Source: Candidatus Gemmiger avistercoris
GTDB taxonomy: Bacteria; Bacillota; Clostridia; Oscillospirales; Ruminococcaceae
Direction: 5' to 3'
Length of the DNA: 34,972 nt
Assembly: GCA_019116705.1 (NCBI GenBank)
Contig: DXBF01000021.1
Span: 1-34,972, forward strand
Shown: piece after piece, positions 1-6,544 of the stretch
Position numbering within the stretch: position 1 is the first letter of the stretch
Layout of the letters: each line of letters begins with the position of its first letter
Notes under the pieces: model-generated
What the model was told of the DNA's origin: nothing
Seen by the model: the letters and a program-made list of their open reading frames with translations, nothing else
Databases searched by the model: none
Position numbers and translations under genes: made by a program

Positions 1-122
1 CCTGCAATTCGACTTATTTCAGTATGATTTTTCGGTTTGGAAAAGGATGAAAAAATCAGACTGAAAACCTCAAAACCCTTGATCCTACGGGGCTTTTCCG
101 GTTTGTCGTAATTATACCGTAA

Positions 123-317
123 GGGCACTCCTGCGCCAGCCTGCTGCTGAAGCAGGGCGTACCCATGAAGCAGATCCAGGAATGGCTGGGCCACAGCGAC
201 ATTTCCACCACAGCCAACATCTACGCCCACCTGGATTCCCAGTCCAAGCAGCTGAGTGCCGCCACGATGGAGCAGGCATTGCCACTGCCGGAAGAACTGC
301 CGGAAAACCGGTGGTAA
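123..317 (+). pseudogene. Tyrosine recombinase (integrase), C-terminal remnant
   Basis: This open stretch of 64 codons encodes only the C-terminal end of a phage/ICE-type tyrosine recombinase. Visible are the helix after the HxxR box (HSCASLLLKQG), the motif EWLGHSDISTT that carries the late catalytic histidine, and NIYAHL with the tyrosine nucleophile. Homology stops exactly at the residue that should follow the HxxR arginine, and a TAA lies directly upstream at 120-122. The N-terminal DNA-binding domains, the first catalytic arginine and the HxxR box are therefore missing. It cannot be an active recombinase and is best read as the scar of an integrated element near the tRNA-Ser gene. Nothing else coding is seen in bases 1-122. 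The family call is firm; the element type is unknown. Confidence 0.85.
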
Positions 318-329
318 TCCTACACTGGT

Positions 330-890
330 TCAGAGCGCGAGCTCCCGACGCAGGTCGGTGAGCCAGACAGGCGGCGTATCGGTGGCGGGCAGCAGTTCCC
401 CGTTGCGATAGAAAGCCACCACCCGGAAGCCATTGTCGTTGTCATAGAAGGTTGCTTCGTTGCACAGCGGCAGCAGCTTGCCCAGGTCCCGGAAACGCCG
501 GGCAAACCGGCGCTCCACGTCCTGGGTCGGGATGTCGTGGCCGCCGCGGGCAACCCGGTTGGCGATTCGCCGGACCGATTCCTCGGCAGTATCCAGGCCC
601 ACATAGTACAGCCGCACGGTGTAGCCCTTGTCCCGGGCCGCGCGGGCCATTTTGCGGGAGAAGCTGCCCGAAAGGGTGCTTTCCTCGGTGAAGTCAATGC
701 CCTGGGCCAGGCAGTCCTGCAGTTTGGCAACGGCAGCCTGGCCCCCGGCATACTCATCGCCGCCGTGCTGGGCGGTCAGTCTGTCGGGGTCCACGATAAC
801 GCCCAAGTCGTCCAAACAATCCTTCAGAACACCGGACAGGCTGCTCTTGCCTGCCCCGTTGACCCCGCCCACGATGGTAAATGTCGGCAT
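330..890 (-). CDS. Zeta-toxin-like P-loop kinase
   Basis: A 186-residue P-loop protein of the zeta toxin/UDP-N-acetylglucosamine kinase-like family. The N-terminus runs into a Walker A motif (GGVNGAGKSS, about residues 8-17). It is followed by DPDR, by an ESTLSG segment that fits the family's substrate-binding region, and by an arginine-rich stretch (RRFARRFRDL) typical of the lid. An upstream in-frame ATG at 905 exists, but GGAGGA sits between the two and is correctly spaced for the ATG at 890, so 890 is chosen. A small hairpin (906-926) lies just before the ribosome binding site. No epsilon-like antitoxin gene is adjacent, so it may be an orphan kinase or the leftover of a toxin-antitoxin module carried by the same element as the integrase remnant. 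It converges on that remnant with only 12 bp between stop codons. Confidence 0.8.
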   Translation of the reverse strand: MPTFTIVGGVNGAGKSSLSGVLKDCLDDLGVIVDPDRLTAQHGGDEYAGGQAAVAKLQDCLAQGIDFTEESTLSGSFSRKMARAARDKGYTVRLYYVGLDTAEESVRRIANRVARGGHDIPTQDVERRFARRFRDLGKLLPLCNEATFYDNDNGFRVVAFYRNGELLPATDTPPVWLTDLRRELAL

Positions 891-930
891 AGCGCTTCCT
901 CCCAAACGGCAAGGGGTTCTTGCCGTGAAA

Positions 931-963
931 ATACAAAAATACCCTCAGGAAGATTCCTGAGGG
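931..963 (-). terminator. Rho-independent terminator of tRNA-Ser
   Basis: A perfect 10-bp stem (942-951 with 954-963) is followed on the minus strand by ATTTTTGTATTTT. It begins only a few bases after the tRNA CCA end and should end the tRNA transcript before the kinase gene. Confidence 0.85.
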
Positions 964-966
964 ATT

Positions 967-1058
967 TGGCGGAGATGGTGGGAGTCGAACCCACGCGCCT
1001 CTCTCGAGACCTAAAGCATTTCGAGTGCTCCCTCTTACGACCTCTTGAGTACATCTCC
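967..1058 (-). tRNA. tRNA-Ser (anticodon CGA)
   Basis: The minus strand reads as a complete class II tRNA. The acceptor stem GGAGATG (1052-1058) pairs with CATCTCC (971-977). There is a D arm with CTCAAGAGGTC, an anticodon loop CTCGAAA (anticodon CGA, codon UCG), a long variable arm, a T loop GTTCGACT in a GTGGG/CCCAC stem, discriminator G and an encoded CCA. The long variable arm and the anticodon agree on serine. It is followed by a strong terminator and preceded by tandem copies of its own 5' half and a consensus promoter about 430 bp upstream. Confidence 0.93.
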
Positions 1059-1440
1059 ATATTAAGTTTTTCCAGCACCGCCTTGCAAACCTTTCGGAAA
1101 AATGCAAGATTTCGATGCAAGATAAGCGGATAATAACCGGATGCATACCCCGGGAAAATCCCGCCGTCACGCCATTCGCGGCGGACGAATCGGCCAACGG
1201 GCTGCAAACTTTCGAGTGCTCCCTCTTACGACCTCTTGAGTACATCTCCCTATTGAATTGTCCAGCACCGCCTTGCAAACCTTTCGGAAAAATGCAAAAT
1301 TTCGATGCAAGATAAGCGGATACAACCGGAAACCATACCCCGGGAAAATCCCGCCGTCACGCCATTCGCGGCGGACGAACCGGCCAGTGGGTCACGCCCT
1401 TGCGAGTGCGACCTCTTCGACCTCTTGAGCAATGCTCCCT
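1019..1440 (-). repeat. Tandem ~190-bp repeats carrying tRNA-Ser 5' halves
   Basis: Two near-identical units, about 1019-1209 and 1210-1399, each hold a tRNA-Ser 5' half (acceptor strand, D arm, 5' anticodon arm) plus a conserved ~150-bp spacer. A third, diverged half lies at 1401-1438 with acceptor strand GGAGCAT in place of GGAGATG. The shared CGAG of the anticodon arm recurs at 1022, 1213 and 1403. The first half belongs to the intact tRNA. In the second (1210-1249) similarity to the tRNA stops just after the anticodon loop, so no 3' half exists and no cloverleaf can form. The breakpoint at the anticodon loop, a common crossover site for tyrosine recombinases, and the nearby integrase remnant suggest att-type duplications. 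Unequal crossing-over is the alternative. Confidence 0.8.
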
Positions 1441-1481
1441 ATTGCATACCATGCGCCGCCTGTGCTTGCGGCGTGCACTTT

Positions 1482-1510
1482 ATTATAGCAAAACCGGCGC
1501 GCGCTGTCAA
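1482..1510 (-). promoter_or_regulatory. Consensus sigma-A promoter for the tRNA-Ser region
   Basis: On the minus strand TTGACA (1505-1510) and TATAAT (1482-1487) are separated by exactly 17 bp, a perfect match to the vegetative consensus. Transcription would pass through the tRNA-half repeats before reaching the intact tRNA-Ser. Confidence 0.9.
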
Positions 1511-1543
1511 TGCAAAGACGCGCGGCGGGGATCGGGCCCGCGC

Positions 1544-2062
1544 TCAGAACAGGCGCTGCTTGCGGGTGGGCGTGGGGTCGAAGGGGGTGTCCTCGTGGTG
1601 GCGGCGGATGAACACCTGGCGGGTCTTTTCGGTCACGCTGCGGCCGCCGTGGCGGGGCACCGTGTAAAACGTGCGGCTGATGTTGTAATACCCCCGCAGC
1701 CGCTGCACCAGGTACTGGGCCACGGCGGGCAGGCAGTCGGTGTCCTCGATGTTCTCATAGTTATAGTCGGCGTAGCGGAATACCACTTCGTCATTGCCCG
1801 CACAAAGGGTAATGCCTTCCTCGTCCAGCACCACCTCGCGGATCACGCTCTGGTGCAGGCCCGCAGTGCCGCACTCGGCGGCCAGCTTGGCCGCGCGGGG
1901 GCGCTGGGCCAGGGGCACGCTCTGGGGGTCCAGCTTTTCGGTGCCGCGCTGGCCGATCTCCAGCAGGATGTCGCGCATCATACGGCTTTCCAGCAGCGGG
2001 CGGATGCGCTCCTTGGCCCGGGCTTGTTCGGTTTTGTTCTGAATGGCGGCGATCAGACCCAT
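1544..2062 (-). CDS. Conserved-looking protein of unknown function
   Basis: A 172-residue soluble protein that I do not recognise. It begins with a charged helical segment (MGLIAAIQNKTEQARAKERI), has a central part with alternating hydrophobic residues (IREVVLDEEGITLC, DEVVFRYADYNYENIED) that looks like a beta-rich fold, and ends in a basic tail. There is no signal peptide, membrane span or metal motif. Upstream in-frame starts exist, but the ATG at 2062 has AAAGGAG about 10 bases before it and lies downstream of a good promoter, so it is preferred. The gene is monocistronic by position, followed by the tRNA promoter region and separated from the ECF gene by a terminator. Confidence 0.75.
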   Translation of the reverse strand: MGLIAAIQNKTEQARAKERIRPLLESRMMRDILLEIGQRGTEKLDPQSVPLAQRPRAAKLAAECGTAGLHQSVIREVVLDEEGITLCAGNDEVVFRYADYNYENIEDTDCLPAVAQYLVQRLRGYYNISRTFYTVPRHGGRSVTEKTRQVFIRRHHEDTPFDPTPTRKQRLF

Positions 2063-2098
2063 GCGGCGCGCGCTCCTTTCCAAGCATTCCTTTTCTTC

Positions 2099-2128
2099 AG
2101 TATAGCACATCCGCGCAAAGACTGACAA
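2099..2128 (-). promoter_or_regulatory. Promoter of the 1544-2062 gene
   Basis: TTGTCA (2123-2128), 18 bp, TATACT (2099-2104) on the minus strand, with a TG extension before the -10 box. Confidence 0.75.
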
Positions 2129-2141
2129 GCGCGGCAACAAC

Positions 2142-2166
2142 AAAAAGCGCCGCGCTTCTGCGCGGC
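2142..2166 (-). terminator. Terminator after the ECF S component gene
   Basis: A 7-bp GC stem (2149-2155 with 2160-2166) with a four-base loop, followed on the minus strand by GCTTTTTG. It lies 28 bp beyond the ECF gene stop. Confidence 0.8.
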
Positions 2167-2193
2167 CAATTGTGGAAATTGATGGGGTGTTTC

Positions 2194-2745
2194 TCAGGTG
2201 TGGGCCTGCCGGAATTTCAGCACCCCGGTGCGGTCCAGCGCCACCATGACGACGGGGATCAGCACCAGCTGCAGGAGGATGCCCGGCACGGCGGTGAGCA
2301 GCGCGCCCGACAAAAACGCCTGGAAGGTGAAGGCATTGCCGCCCATACCCAGCAGCACGACCTCGGCCACGCCCCAGACCAGGCGGCCGCCGACCATGGC
2401 GGCGAGCAGGCAGCCATAGAGGACCGCGACGTTCCTGCGGGGCGCCCGGGCGTACAGCAGGCCGATGATGAAACCATAGGCCGCCAGTTCAAAGGCCATG
2501 GCGAGGGCTATGGGGTACATGGGGGGCATACCGAACAGCAGCGAGCGCAGCAGCGGGGCCACGAAACCCACGACCAGCCCGCAGGGCCAGCCGCAGATCA
2601 GGCCGCAGAGCAGCACGGGGATGTGCATGGGCAGCAGCATATTGCCGATGGTGGGGATGCCGCCGGTCACCAGCGGCAGCACCAGGCAAAGCGCCAGAAA
2701 CAGCGCCGACAGCACAAGTTTGCGGGTCTTTTCACGAGTATTCAT
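2194..2745 (-). CDS. ECF transporter S component (vitamin-type substrate)
   Basis: A 183-residue integral membrane protein with about five to six hydrophobic segments, the size and pattern of substrate-binding (S) components of energy-coupling-factor vitamin transporters. The stretch around MLLPMHIPVLLCGLICGW, followed by GFVAPLLRSLLFGMPPMYP, is typical of a pantothenate/folate-like S component subfamily, but the substrate cannot be fixed from sequence alone. No EcfA or EcfT gene is adjacent, which fits group II ECF systems where S units share a module encoded elsewhere. The ATG at 2745 has AAGGAG upstream. The gene has its own promoter inside the end of the kinase gene and an ~87-nt leader able to fold. 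Confidence 0.82.
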   Translation of the reverse strand: MNTREKTRKLVLSALFLALCLVLPLVTGGIPTIGNMLLPMHIPVLLCGLICGWPCGLVVGFVAPLLRSLLFGMPPMYPIALAMAFELAAYGFIIGLLYARAPRRNVAVLYGCLLAAMVGGRLVWGVAEVVLLGMGGNAFTFQAFLSGALLTAVPGILLQLVLIPVVMVALDRTGVLKFRQAHT

Positions 2746-2832
2746 TCCAACGATCTCTCCTTATCCAAAAGTGTTCCGGCGCAGCCCTTCTGGGCTGCCA
2801 TTCCGCCTTCCTGGCTTTCTTCAAAGGAACTA
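2746..2832 (-). promoter_or_regulatory. Candidate structured leader of the ECF gene
   Basis: Between the promoter and the start codon the minus-strand transcript can form a closed three-way arrangement. The outer stem is 2826-2830 (GTTCC in the transcript) with 2773-2777 (GGAAC). Inside are a short GCC/GGC hairpin (2805-2815) and a 7-bp hairpin (2781-2787 with 2792-2798, loop AGAA). The ribosome binding site follows directly. Vitamin ECF genes are often riboswitch-controlled, but I could not match this to a known class (THF, preQ1, TPP), so it is only a candidate. Confidence 0.35.
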
Positions 2833-2838
2833 GTAAGT

Positions 2839-2868
2839 ATTATACCACCGCTGCGCCGGTGGTGTCCA
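2839..2868 (-). promoter_or_regulatory. Promoter of the ECF gene inside the kinase 3' end
   Basis: TGGACA (2863-2868), 18 bp, TATAAT (2839-2844) on the minus strand. The -10 box contains the TAA stop of the kinase gene, so the ECF gene can be transcribed independently of the pair upstream. Confidence 0.7.
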
Positions 2869-3436
2869 GCACAATATCGCAGCCCCGTTCGGGGTGTTCC
2901 GCGGCCAGGTAGCCTTCCTCCAGCGGGATCCAGCGCTGCACAAAAGCCGGGTAGCGGCCGCCTTCCCGCTTTTGCAGCCGCGCGCGCTGGCAGGCCGGCG
3001 CGCAGGTCAGGAACACCCGGCAGGCATACGGCACATCCAGCGCCGGGTGCAGGGCGTAGCTGCCCTCCACGATGGTCAGCGGCCGGGGCGGCAGCGCCAC
3101 GGCGGGCAGCAGTTCGCCCCGGCGGCAGGCATAGGCCCGGTATGCGGCCTCCTGCCCGGCCAGCAGCGGGGCCAGCACCTGGGCGCACAGGCGGGCAAAG
3201 TCCATATTCGCGCCGGGATGTTCGGCCCAGTCGGGGCGGCGCCGGTCCATGGGGAGATAAAAATCATCCATGTGCACCAGGTTGCAGGGCAGCTGCTCCG
3301 CCAGCCAGGCTGCCAGCGTGGATTTTCCGCTGCCGCAGCGCCCGTCGATGGCCAGCAGCGCGGGGGCCGCGCCCCCGGCCAGGCGGCGGGCCACCGCCAG
3401 CACGGCTTCCGCCCCGGGAAATACCGCCGCGCTCAC
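2840..3436 (-). CDS. Uridine kinase-like P-loop kinase
   Basis: A 198-residue nucleoside kinase-like protein of the uridine kinase/phosphoribulokinase fold. Walker A lies at about residues 32-40 (GRCGSGKST). It is followed by HMDDFYLPM, the acidic substrate-binding motif of uridine kinases, by EHPGANMDF, by a Walker B-like IVEGSYAL, and by a basic lid segment (RLQKREGGRYPAF). The start is taken as GTG at 3436, which overlaps the TGA of the preceding gene (GTGA), giving translational coupling and a natural N-terminus. It is shorter than classic Udk, and such chromosomal paralogues are often called nucleoside/nucleotide kinase family, so the substrate is uncertain. It forms a two-gene unit with the DUF3842 gene. 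Confidence 0.8.
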   Translation of the reverse strand: MSAAVFPGAEAVLAVARRLAGGAAPALLAIDGRCGSGKSTLAAWLAEQLPCNLVHMDDFYLPMDRRRPDWAEHPGANMDFARLCAQVLAPLLAGQEAAYRAYACRRGELLPAVALPPRPLTIVEGSYALHPALDVPYACRVFLTCAPACQRARLQKREGGRYPAFVQRWIPLEEGYLAAEHPERGCDIVLDTTGAAVV

Positions 3437-3858
3437 GCTTCCAGCGCCCGCAGGGCGAGGGCAACGGCGCTTTGCAGGTATTCCTCCATGCGGCAGTCCT
3501 GGGTGCCGGCCACCTGCACGCTGCAGTGGGAGGAAGGGATCAGGATCTTCTGCCCGGCAGCCCCCGACACCGCGCAGGCCATGCGGGGCGAAACCTCGCC
3601 CAGAATGCCGTTGGCCAGAATGACGCCGATGGGCCCCAGGATGAGGTCGGCGCGCTCGGCGTTGTAGACGACGGCGTTCTCCCCCGTGGCGCCCCGGGAC
3701 GCCCCGGCCTTGATCATGGCGTTGGTGGCCAGCACGTTGGTGCCCACGGCCAGCAGTTCGCAGTCCGCCGGGAGCTGCGGCGCCAGCATGCGGACCAGCT
3801 GGGCCCCCATGCCGCCGCCCTGCGCGTCCAGCACCAGGATCAGGCGTTGTTTTTCCAT
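3433..3858 (-). CDS. DUF3842 family protein
   Basis: A 141-residue protein matching the DUF3842 family of Clostridia. It starts MEKQRLILVLDAQGGGMG, a beta strand plus glycine-rich loop that looks nucleotide-binding, and contains NVLATNAMIKAG and GPIGVILANGILGE. The function is not established. An in-frame TTG lies six codons upstream, but the ATG at 3858 has GGGAGGG nine bases before it and gives the expected family N-terminus. Its stop codon overlaps the GTG start of the kinase downstream, so the two are co-translated. A terminator for the ferredoxin transcript lies just upstream at 3882-3909, and I see no clear promoter between the two, so expression may rely on readthrough. Confidence 0.82.
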   Translation of the reverse strand: MEKQRLILVLDAQGGGMGAQLVRMLAPQLPADCELLAVGTNVLATNAMIKAGASRGATGENAVVYNAERADLILGPIGVILANGILGEVSPRMACAVSGAAGQKILIPSSHCSVQVAGTQDCRMEEYLQSAVALALRALEA

Positions 3859-3881
3859 AGAATGAATCCCTCCCAAAGCAT

Positions 3882-3909
3882 AAAAAAGCGCGGCCGTTGC
3901 AGGCCGCGC
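3882..3909 (-). terminator. Terminator after the ferredoxin gene
   Basis: A perfect 8-bp stem (3888-3895 with 3902-3909) with a 6-base loop, followed on the minus strand by TTTTTT. It separates the ferredoxin gene from the DUF3842-kinase pair. Confidence 0.85.
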
Positions 3910-3927
3910 AGAGTGGCAAATAATTGC

Positions 3928-4095
3928 TTATTCAGCCTGGATCGCGCCGGTGGGGCAAACGCCCTCGCAGGCGCCGCAATCGACGCAGGAAGAGGCGTCG
4001 ACCACAGCCTTATCCTCCATGCTGATCGCGCCGACGGGGCAGGTGTCAACACATGCACCGCAAGCAACGCACTCGCTGGTAACGGTATGAGCCAT
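3928..4095 (-). CDS. 2[4Fe-4S] clostridial-type ferredoxin
   Basis: A 55-residue small ferredoxin. It has two cysteine sets, CVACGACVDTCP and CVDCGACEGVCP, each CxxCxxCxxxCP, the classic pattern for two low-potential [4Fe-4S] clusters. The internal symmetry and length match clostridial ferredoxins, which carry electrons between pyruvate:ferredoxin oxidoreductase, hydrogenase and Nfn-type bifurcating enzymes (an nfnAB pair lies at 20548-22795). The ATG at 4095 has AAGGAG eight bases upstream. It is a single-gene unit with its own promoter, a ~107-nt leader that can form two hairpins, and a strong terminator. Confidence 0.95.
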   Translation of the reverse strand: MAHTVTSECVACGACVDTCPVGAISMEDKAVVDASSCVDCGACEGVCPTGAIQAE

Positions 4096-4202
4096 CGTGA
4101 AACTCCTTATCTCCGTGCTGAATGTTCTTCCCTACCGGCCCTGCACGGCTGCCTCCCGGTAAGGTCGCACAGCGGGTTTGCTCTGCCTACTGCGTTATCT
4201 TT
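4096..4202 (-). promoter_or_regulatory. Candidate structured 5' leader of the ferredoxin gene
   Basis: The minus-strand leader can form two consecutive hairpins: 4180-4186 with 4167-4173 (7 bp, one mismatch, loop AAACCC) and 4156-4164 with 4130-4138 (9 bp including one G-U, 17-nt loop). The ribosome binding site follows. I compared it by eye with SRP RNA and c-di-GMP riboswitch cores and found no match. It may simply be an mRNA-stabilising leader. Confidence 0.35.
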
Positions 4203-4231
4203 AGTGTAACACATCGCACAAAATTGCGCAA
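4203..4231 (-). promoter_or_regulatory. Promoter of the ferredoxin gene
   Basis: TTGCGC (4226-4231), 17 bp, TACACT (4203-4208) on the minus strand, with TG one base before the -10 box. Confidence 0.65.
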
Positions 4232-4287
4232 GTGCCATATCTTGCGTTTTTCGCCATGTAAGCCGCAACTAACCACCGTTTCTTTCG

Positions 4288-5127
4288 TTATTGGTCCGCC
4301 GGATCGGGGGTTTTGGGCACGCGCTTTCCGCCCCGCAGATACACACATTCCTCACGCTTGTAGACGCGGGGGGCCAGGCTCTCCACATGGGAGCGGACTT
4401 TGAGCGTGCCGGCCACCACGTTGACCTCCACCACGGTGCCCTCGCCGTCGGGGGTATGCACGACGCTGCCCGGGGTGGGGGTGATGGAGTTGAGGTACTC
4501 ATAGCTTTTCTGTTCGTAGGCCAGGCAGCACATCAGGCGGCCGCAGGCGCCGCTGATCTTGGCGGGGTTCAGGGAAAGGCCCTGTTCCTTGGCCATCTTG
4601 ATGGACACCGGCTGGAAGTTCTTGAGGAAGCGGCTGCAGCAGAAGGGCTGCCCGCACAGGCCCAGGCCGCCGAGCATCTTGCTCTCGTCCCGCACGCCGA
4701 TCTGGCGCAGTTCGATGCGGGTATGGAACTGGGCGGCCAGGTCCTTGACCAGTTCGCGGAAATCCACCCGGTTGTCGGCGGTGAAATAGAACACCAGCTT
4801 GTTGCGGTCAAGGGTATATTCAGCGTCCACCAGCTTCATTTTCAGGCCGTGGGCCTCGATGCGCTGTTCGCAGACCTCGAACGCCTGCTGCACGTCGGCG
4901 CGGTTCTGGCGCATGCGGCGCACATCCACGGCGTCGGCCATGCGGAGCACGGGCTTGATCTCCCGCTTGTAACCGGGCACTTCATGCGGGCCGCGCACGA
5001 CTTCGCCGCACTCGGTACCGCGGGCCGTGGTGACGACGACGAAATCGCCGGCGCGGATCTCCAGCGTGCCGGGGTCGAAGTAATAAGCCCGGCCGTTTTC
5101 CTTGAATTTGACAGAAATGACTTTCAT
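4288..5127 (-). CDS. ricT: RicT/YaaT-type PSP1 domain protein
   Basis: A 279-residue PSP1-domain protein homologous to Bacillus subtilis RicT (YaaT), a member of the RicAFT (Y-complex) that acts on mRNA maturation with RNase Y and was first noted as a stage 0 sporulation factor. The cysteine motifs of the complex are seen: C158 with CC at 163-164 (CGQPFCC) and C195 with CC at 200-201 (CGRLMCC), linked to [4Fe-4S] binding in RicAFT. The ATG at 5127 follows an AAAAGGA site and gives the standard MKVISVKFKENG start. It is the last gene of darA-holB-ricT, an order conserved across Firmicutes. The 112-bp gap from holB holds no obvious terminator. Confidence 0.93.
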   Translation of the reverse strand: MKVISVKFKENGRAYYFDPGTLEIRAGDFVVVTTARGTECGEVVRGPHEVPGYKREIKPVLRMADAVDVRRMRQNRADVQQAFEVCEQRIEAHGLKMKLVDAEYTLDRNKLVFYFTADNRVDFRELVKDLAAQFHTRIELRQIGVRDESKMLGGLGLCGQPFCCSRFLKNFQPVSIKMAKEQGLSLNPAKISGACGRLMCCLAYEQKSYEYLNSITPTPGSVVHTPDGEGTVVEVNVVAGTLKVRSHVESLAPRVYKREECVYLRGGKRVPKTPDPADQ

Positions 5128-5239
5128 GGTTGCGTATCCTTTTTTAAACCGTCCCCGGCGGCAGGCGCGTTCCGGCAGCCGGGGATCATTGCAGGGGGCG
5201 TGCGCGGCAGGACGCGTCTTGCCCTTTTGGAAGCGGAGC

Positions 5240-6157
5240 CTACGCGATGCGCGCAGCCAGGATGGCGGCGGCCAGGCGCAGGTTGCCGTTGGCGGCCAGG
5301 GTGCGGCGGCACTCGGCCCCGGCGCGCAGGATGACGGCCGCGCGGTCCGGCGTCAGGCCGCCGCAGGCGCGCGCGCCGTAGTCCGGGCGGCGCAGCACCG
5401 CGCTGCACACCTGGTCCAGCTGCCACAGCAGCGCCAGCATGCCTTCCCGGTCCCGCTCGTATTTGGTCAGCAGGGCCAGGGCGCGGTAGGTATCGTTCTG
5501 CGCGGCATAGCCGCAGAGGGTCCTGGCCTGGGCCAGCGCGCTGCGGGCGGCGGCGTCCGTGAAGGCCCGCAGCGCGTTGCCGATATGCCCCGCATAGAGG
5601 AAGGCCAGTTCGGCGGCCTGGGCTTCGGGCAGGCCGCGGCTGCGCAGCAGGGCGGTACACGCGGCGGCGGGCACCGGCGCCACGGTATAGGCCGCGCAGC
5701 GGCTGCGGATGGTGGGCAGCACGCCGGCGGCGCTGGAGGCCGTGAGCAGGAAGAGCACGCCTGCGGGCGGTTCCTCAATGATCTTGAGCATGGCGTTGGC
5801 GGAAGAACCGTTGAGGTCCTGCGCGCCGTAGATGAAAAGCACCCGGCCCGCCGCGTCGGTGGAGAGGGCGGAATGCTGGATGGCCTCCCGCATTTCGCGC
5901 ACCCGCTTGACAGGGATCTGGCCGGAAGCGCCTTCCCCCCGCAGGGTCAGGCACTCGGTGTCCTCCCCCTGGAGGACGGCCTCGGCATGGGGGCCGCCCT
6001 GGGGATAGAGGTAGTCCGCCGCCAGACAGCGGGCCGCAAAGCCCGCGCCGCAGCCGGGTTCCCCGACCAGCAGCACCGCATGCGGCAGCCGGCCGGTGCG
6101 CAGCGCGGCGCCCAGTTCGGCTTTGAGGGCCTCATTCCCGGCCAGACGGTCCAGCAT
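5240..6157 (-). CDS. holB: DNA polymerase III subunit delta'
   Basis: A 305-residue clamp-loader subunit delta'. It has the AAA+ layout: an N-terminal segment LPHAVLLVGEPGCGAGFAA where the P-loop lacks the catalytic lysine (delta' is normally ATPase-dead), QDLNGSSANAMLKIIEEPP (the highly conserved delta'/gamma box) and IRSRCA with the SRC motif. The zinc-binding cysteines common in gamma/DnaX are not visible. The start ATG at 6157 overlaps the darA stop as TGATG, indicating translational coupling. The context darA-holB-ricT supports the assignment. Confidence 0.92.
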   Translation of the reverse strand: MLDRLAGNEALKAELGAALRTGRLPHAVLLVGEPGCGAGFAARCLAADYLYPQGGPHAEAVLQGEDTECLTLRGEGASGQIPVKRVREMREAIQHSALSTDAAGRVLFIYGAQDLNGSSANAMLKIIEEPPAGVLFLLTASSAAGVLPTIRSRCAAYTVAPVPAAACTALLRSRGLPEAQAAELAFLYAGHIGNALRAFTDAAARSALAQARTLCGYAAQNDTYRALALLTKYERDREGMLALLWQLDQVCSAVLRRPDYGARACGGLTPDRAAVILRAGAECRRTLAANGNLRLAAAILAARIA

Positions 6158-6480
6158 CACAGCTTTTCAAAGCGCTCCACGTTGGTGACCATGACGGTGG
6201 CGCCGCCCACGGTGACTTCCATGGGCATGGCGCTCTCGAACCCGAAGCCCAGGGTGGCGGTGCCGGGCACGATCTCGGTGCGCTGCTTGCAGAACTGGGA
6301 GATGATGCCGATGCATGCATCCACCCGCTCGTCCTCGGTGCAGATGAGCAGCGTCATGTTGCCCGCCATCAGGAAGCCGCCGGTGGTGGCCAGCCGGGTG
6401 ACGTAGAACTTGTTTTTCACCAGTTCGTTGCATACGACGCGGGAATCTTCTTTATTGACGATGGCAGTGATCAGTTTCAT
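6157..6480 (-). CDS. darA: Cyclic-di-AMP receptor, PII-like (DarA/PstA)
   Basis: A 107-residue PII-like signal protein of the DarA/PstA family, which forms trimers that bind cyclic di-AMP. The start MKLITAIVNKEDS, the loop TRLATTGGFLMAGNMTLL and the C-terminal GGATVMVTNVERFEKL are characteristic. Its cellular target is unknown in most species. The ATG at 6480 has AAAGGAGG eight bases upstream; a longer reading to 6696 would run through a repeat element and is rejected. In many Firmicutes tmk precedes this gene. Here the upstream neighbour is a rhomboid-like gene plus a structured repeat ending 64 bp before the start. Confidence 0.93.
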   Translation of the reverse strand: MKLITAIVNKEDSRVVCNELVKNKFYVTRLATTGGFLMAGNMTLLICTEDERVDACIGIISQFCKQRTEIVPGTATLGFGFESAMPMEVTVGGATVMVTNVERFEKL

Positions 6481-6544
6481 AGAGAATTCCTCCTTTGATA
6501 CTGCAAAATTACAGACCATATAGTATAGGGGCGGAATTAAAACC

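Noticed and set aside
754-1278. Minus-strand open frames through the tRNA and its repeats
   Set aside because: They translate the tRNA-half repeats and terminator; no ribosome binding site or family.
4096-4202. Small SRP RNA in the ferredoxin leader
   Set aside because: The GGTCAGGTCCGGAAGGAAGCAG-type core (split from memory) is not present; only a short GGCAGCC resemblance.
2170-4209. Plus-strand open frame spanning the ECF, kinase, DUF3842 and ferredoxin genes
   Set aside because: Crosses four minus-strand genes with recognisable families; arginine/proline-rich shadow.
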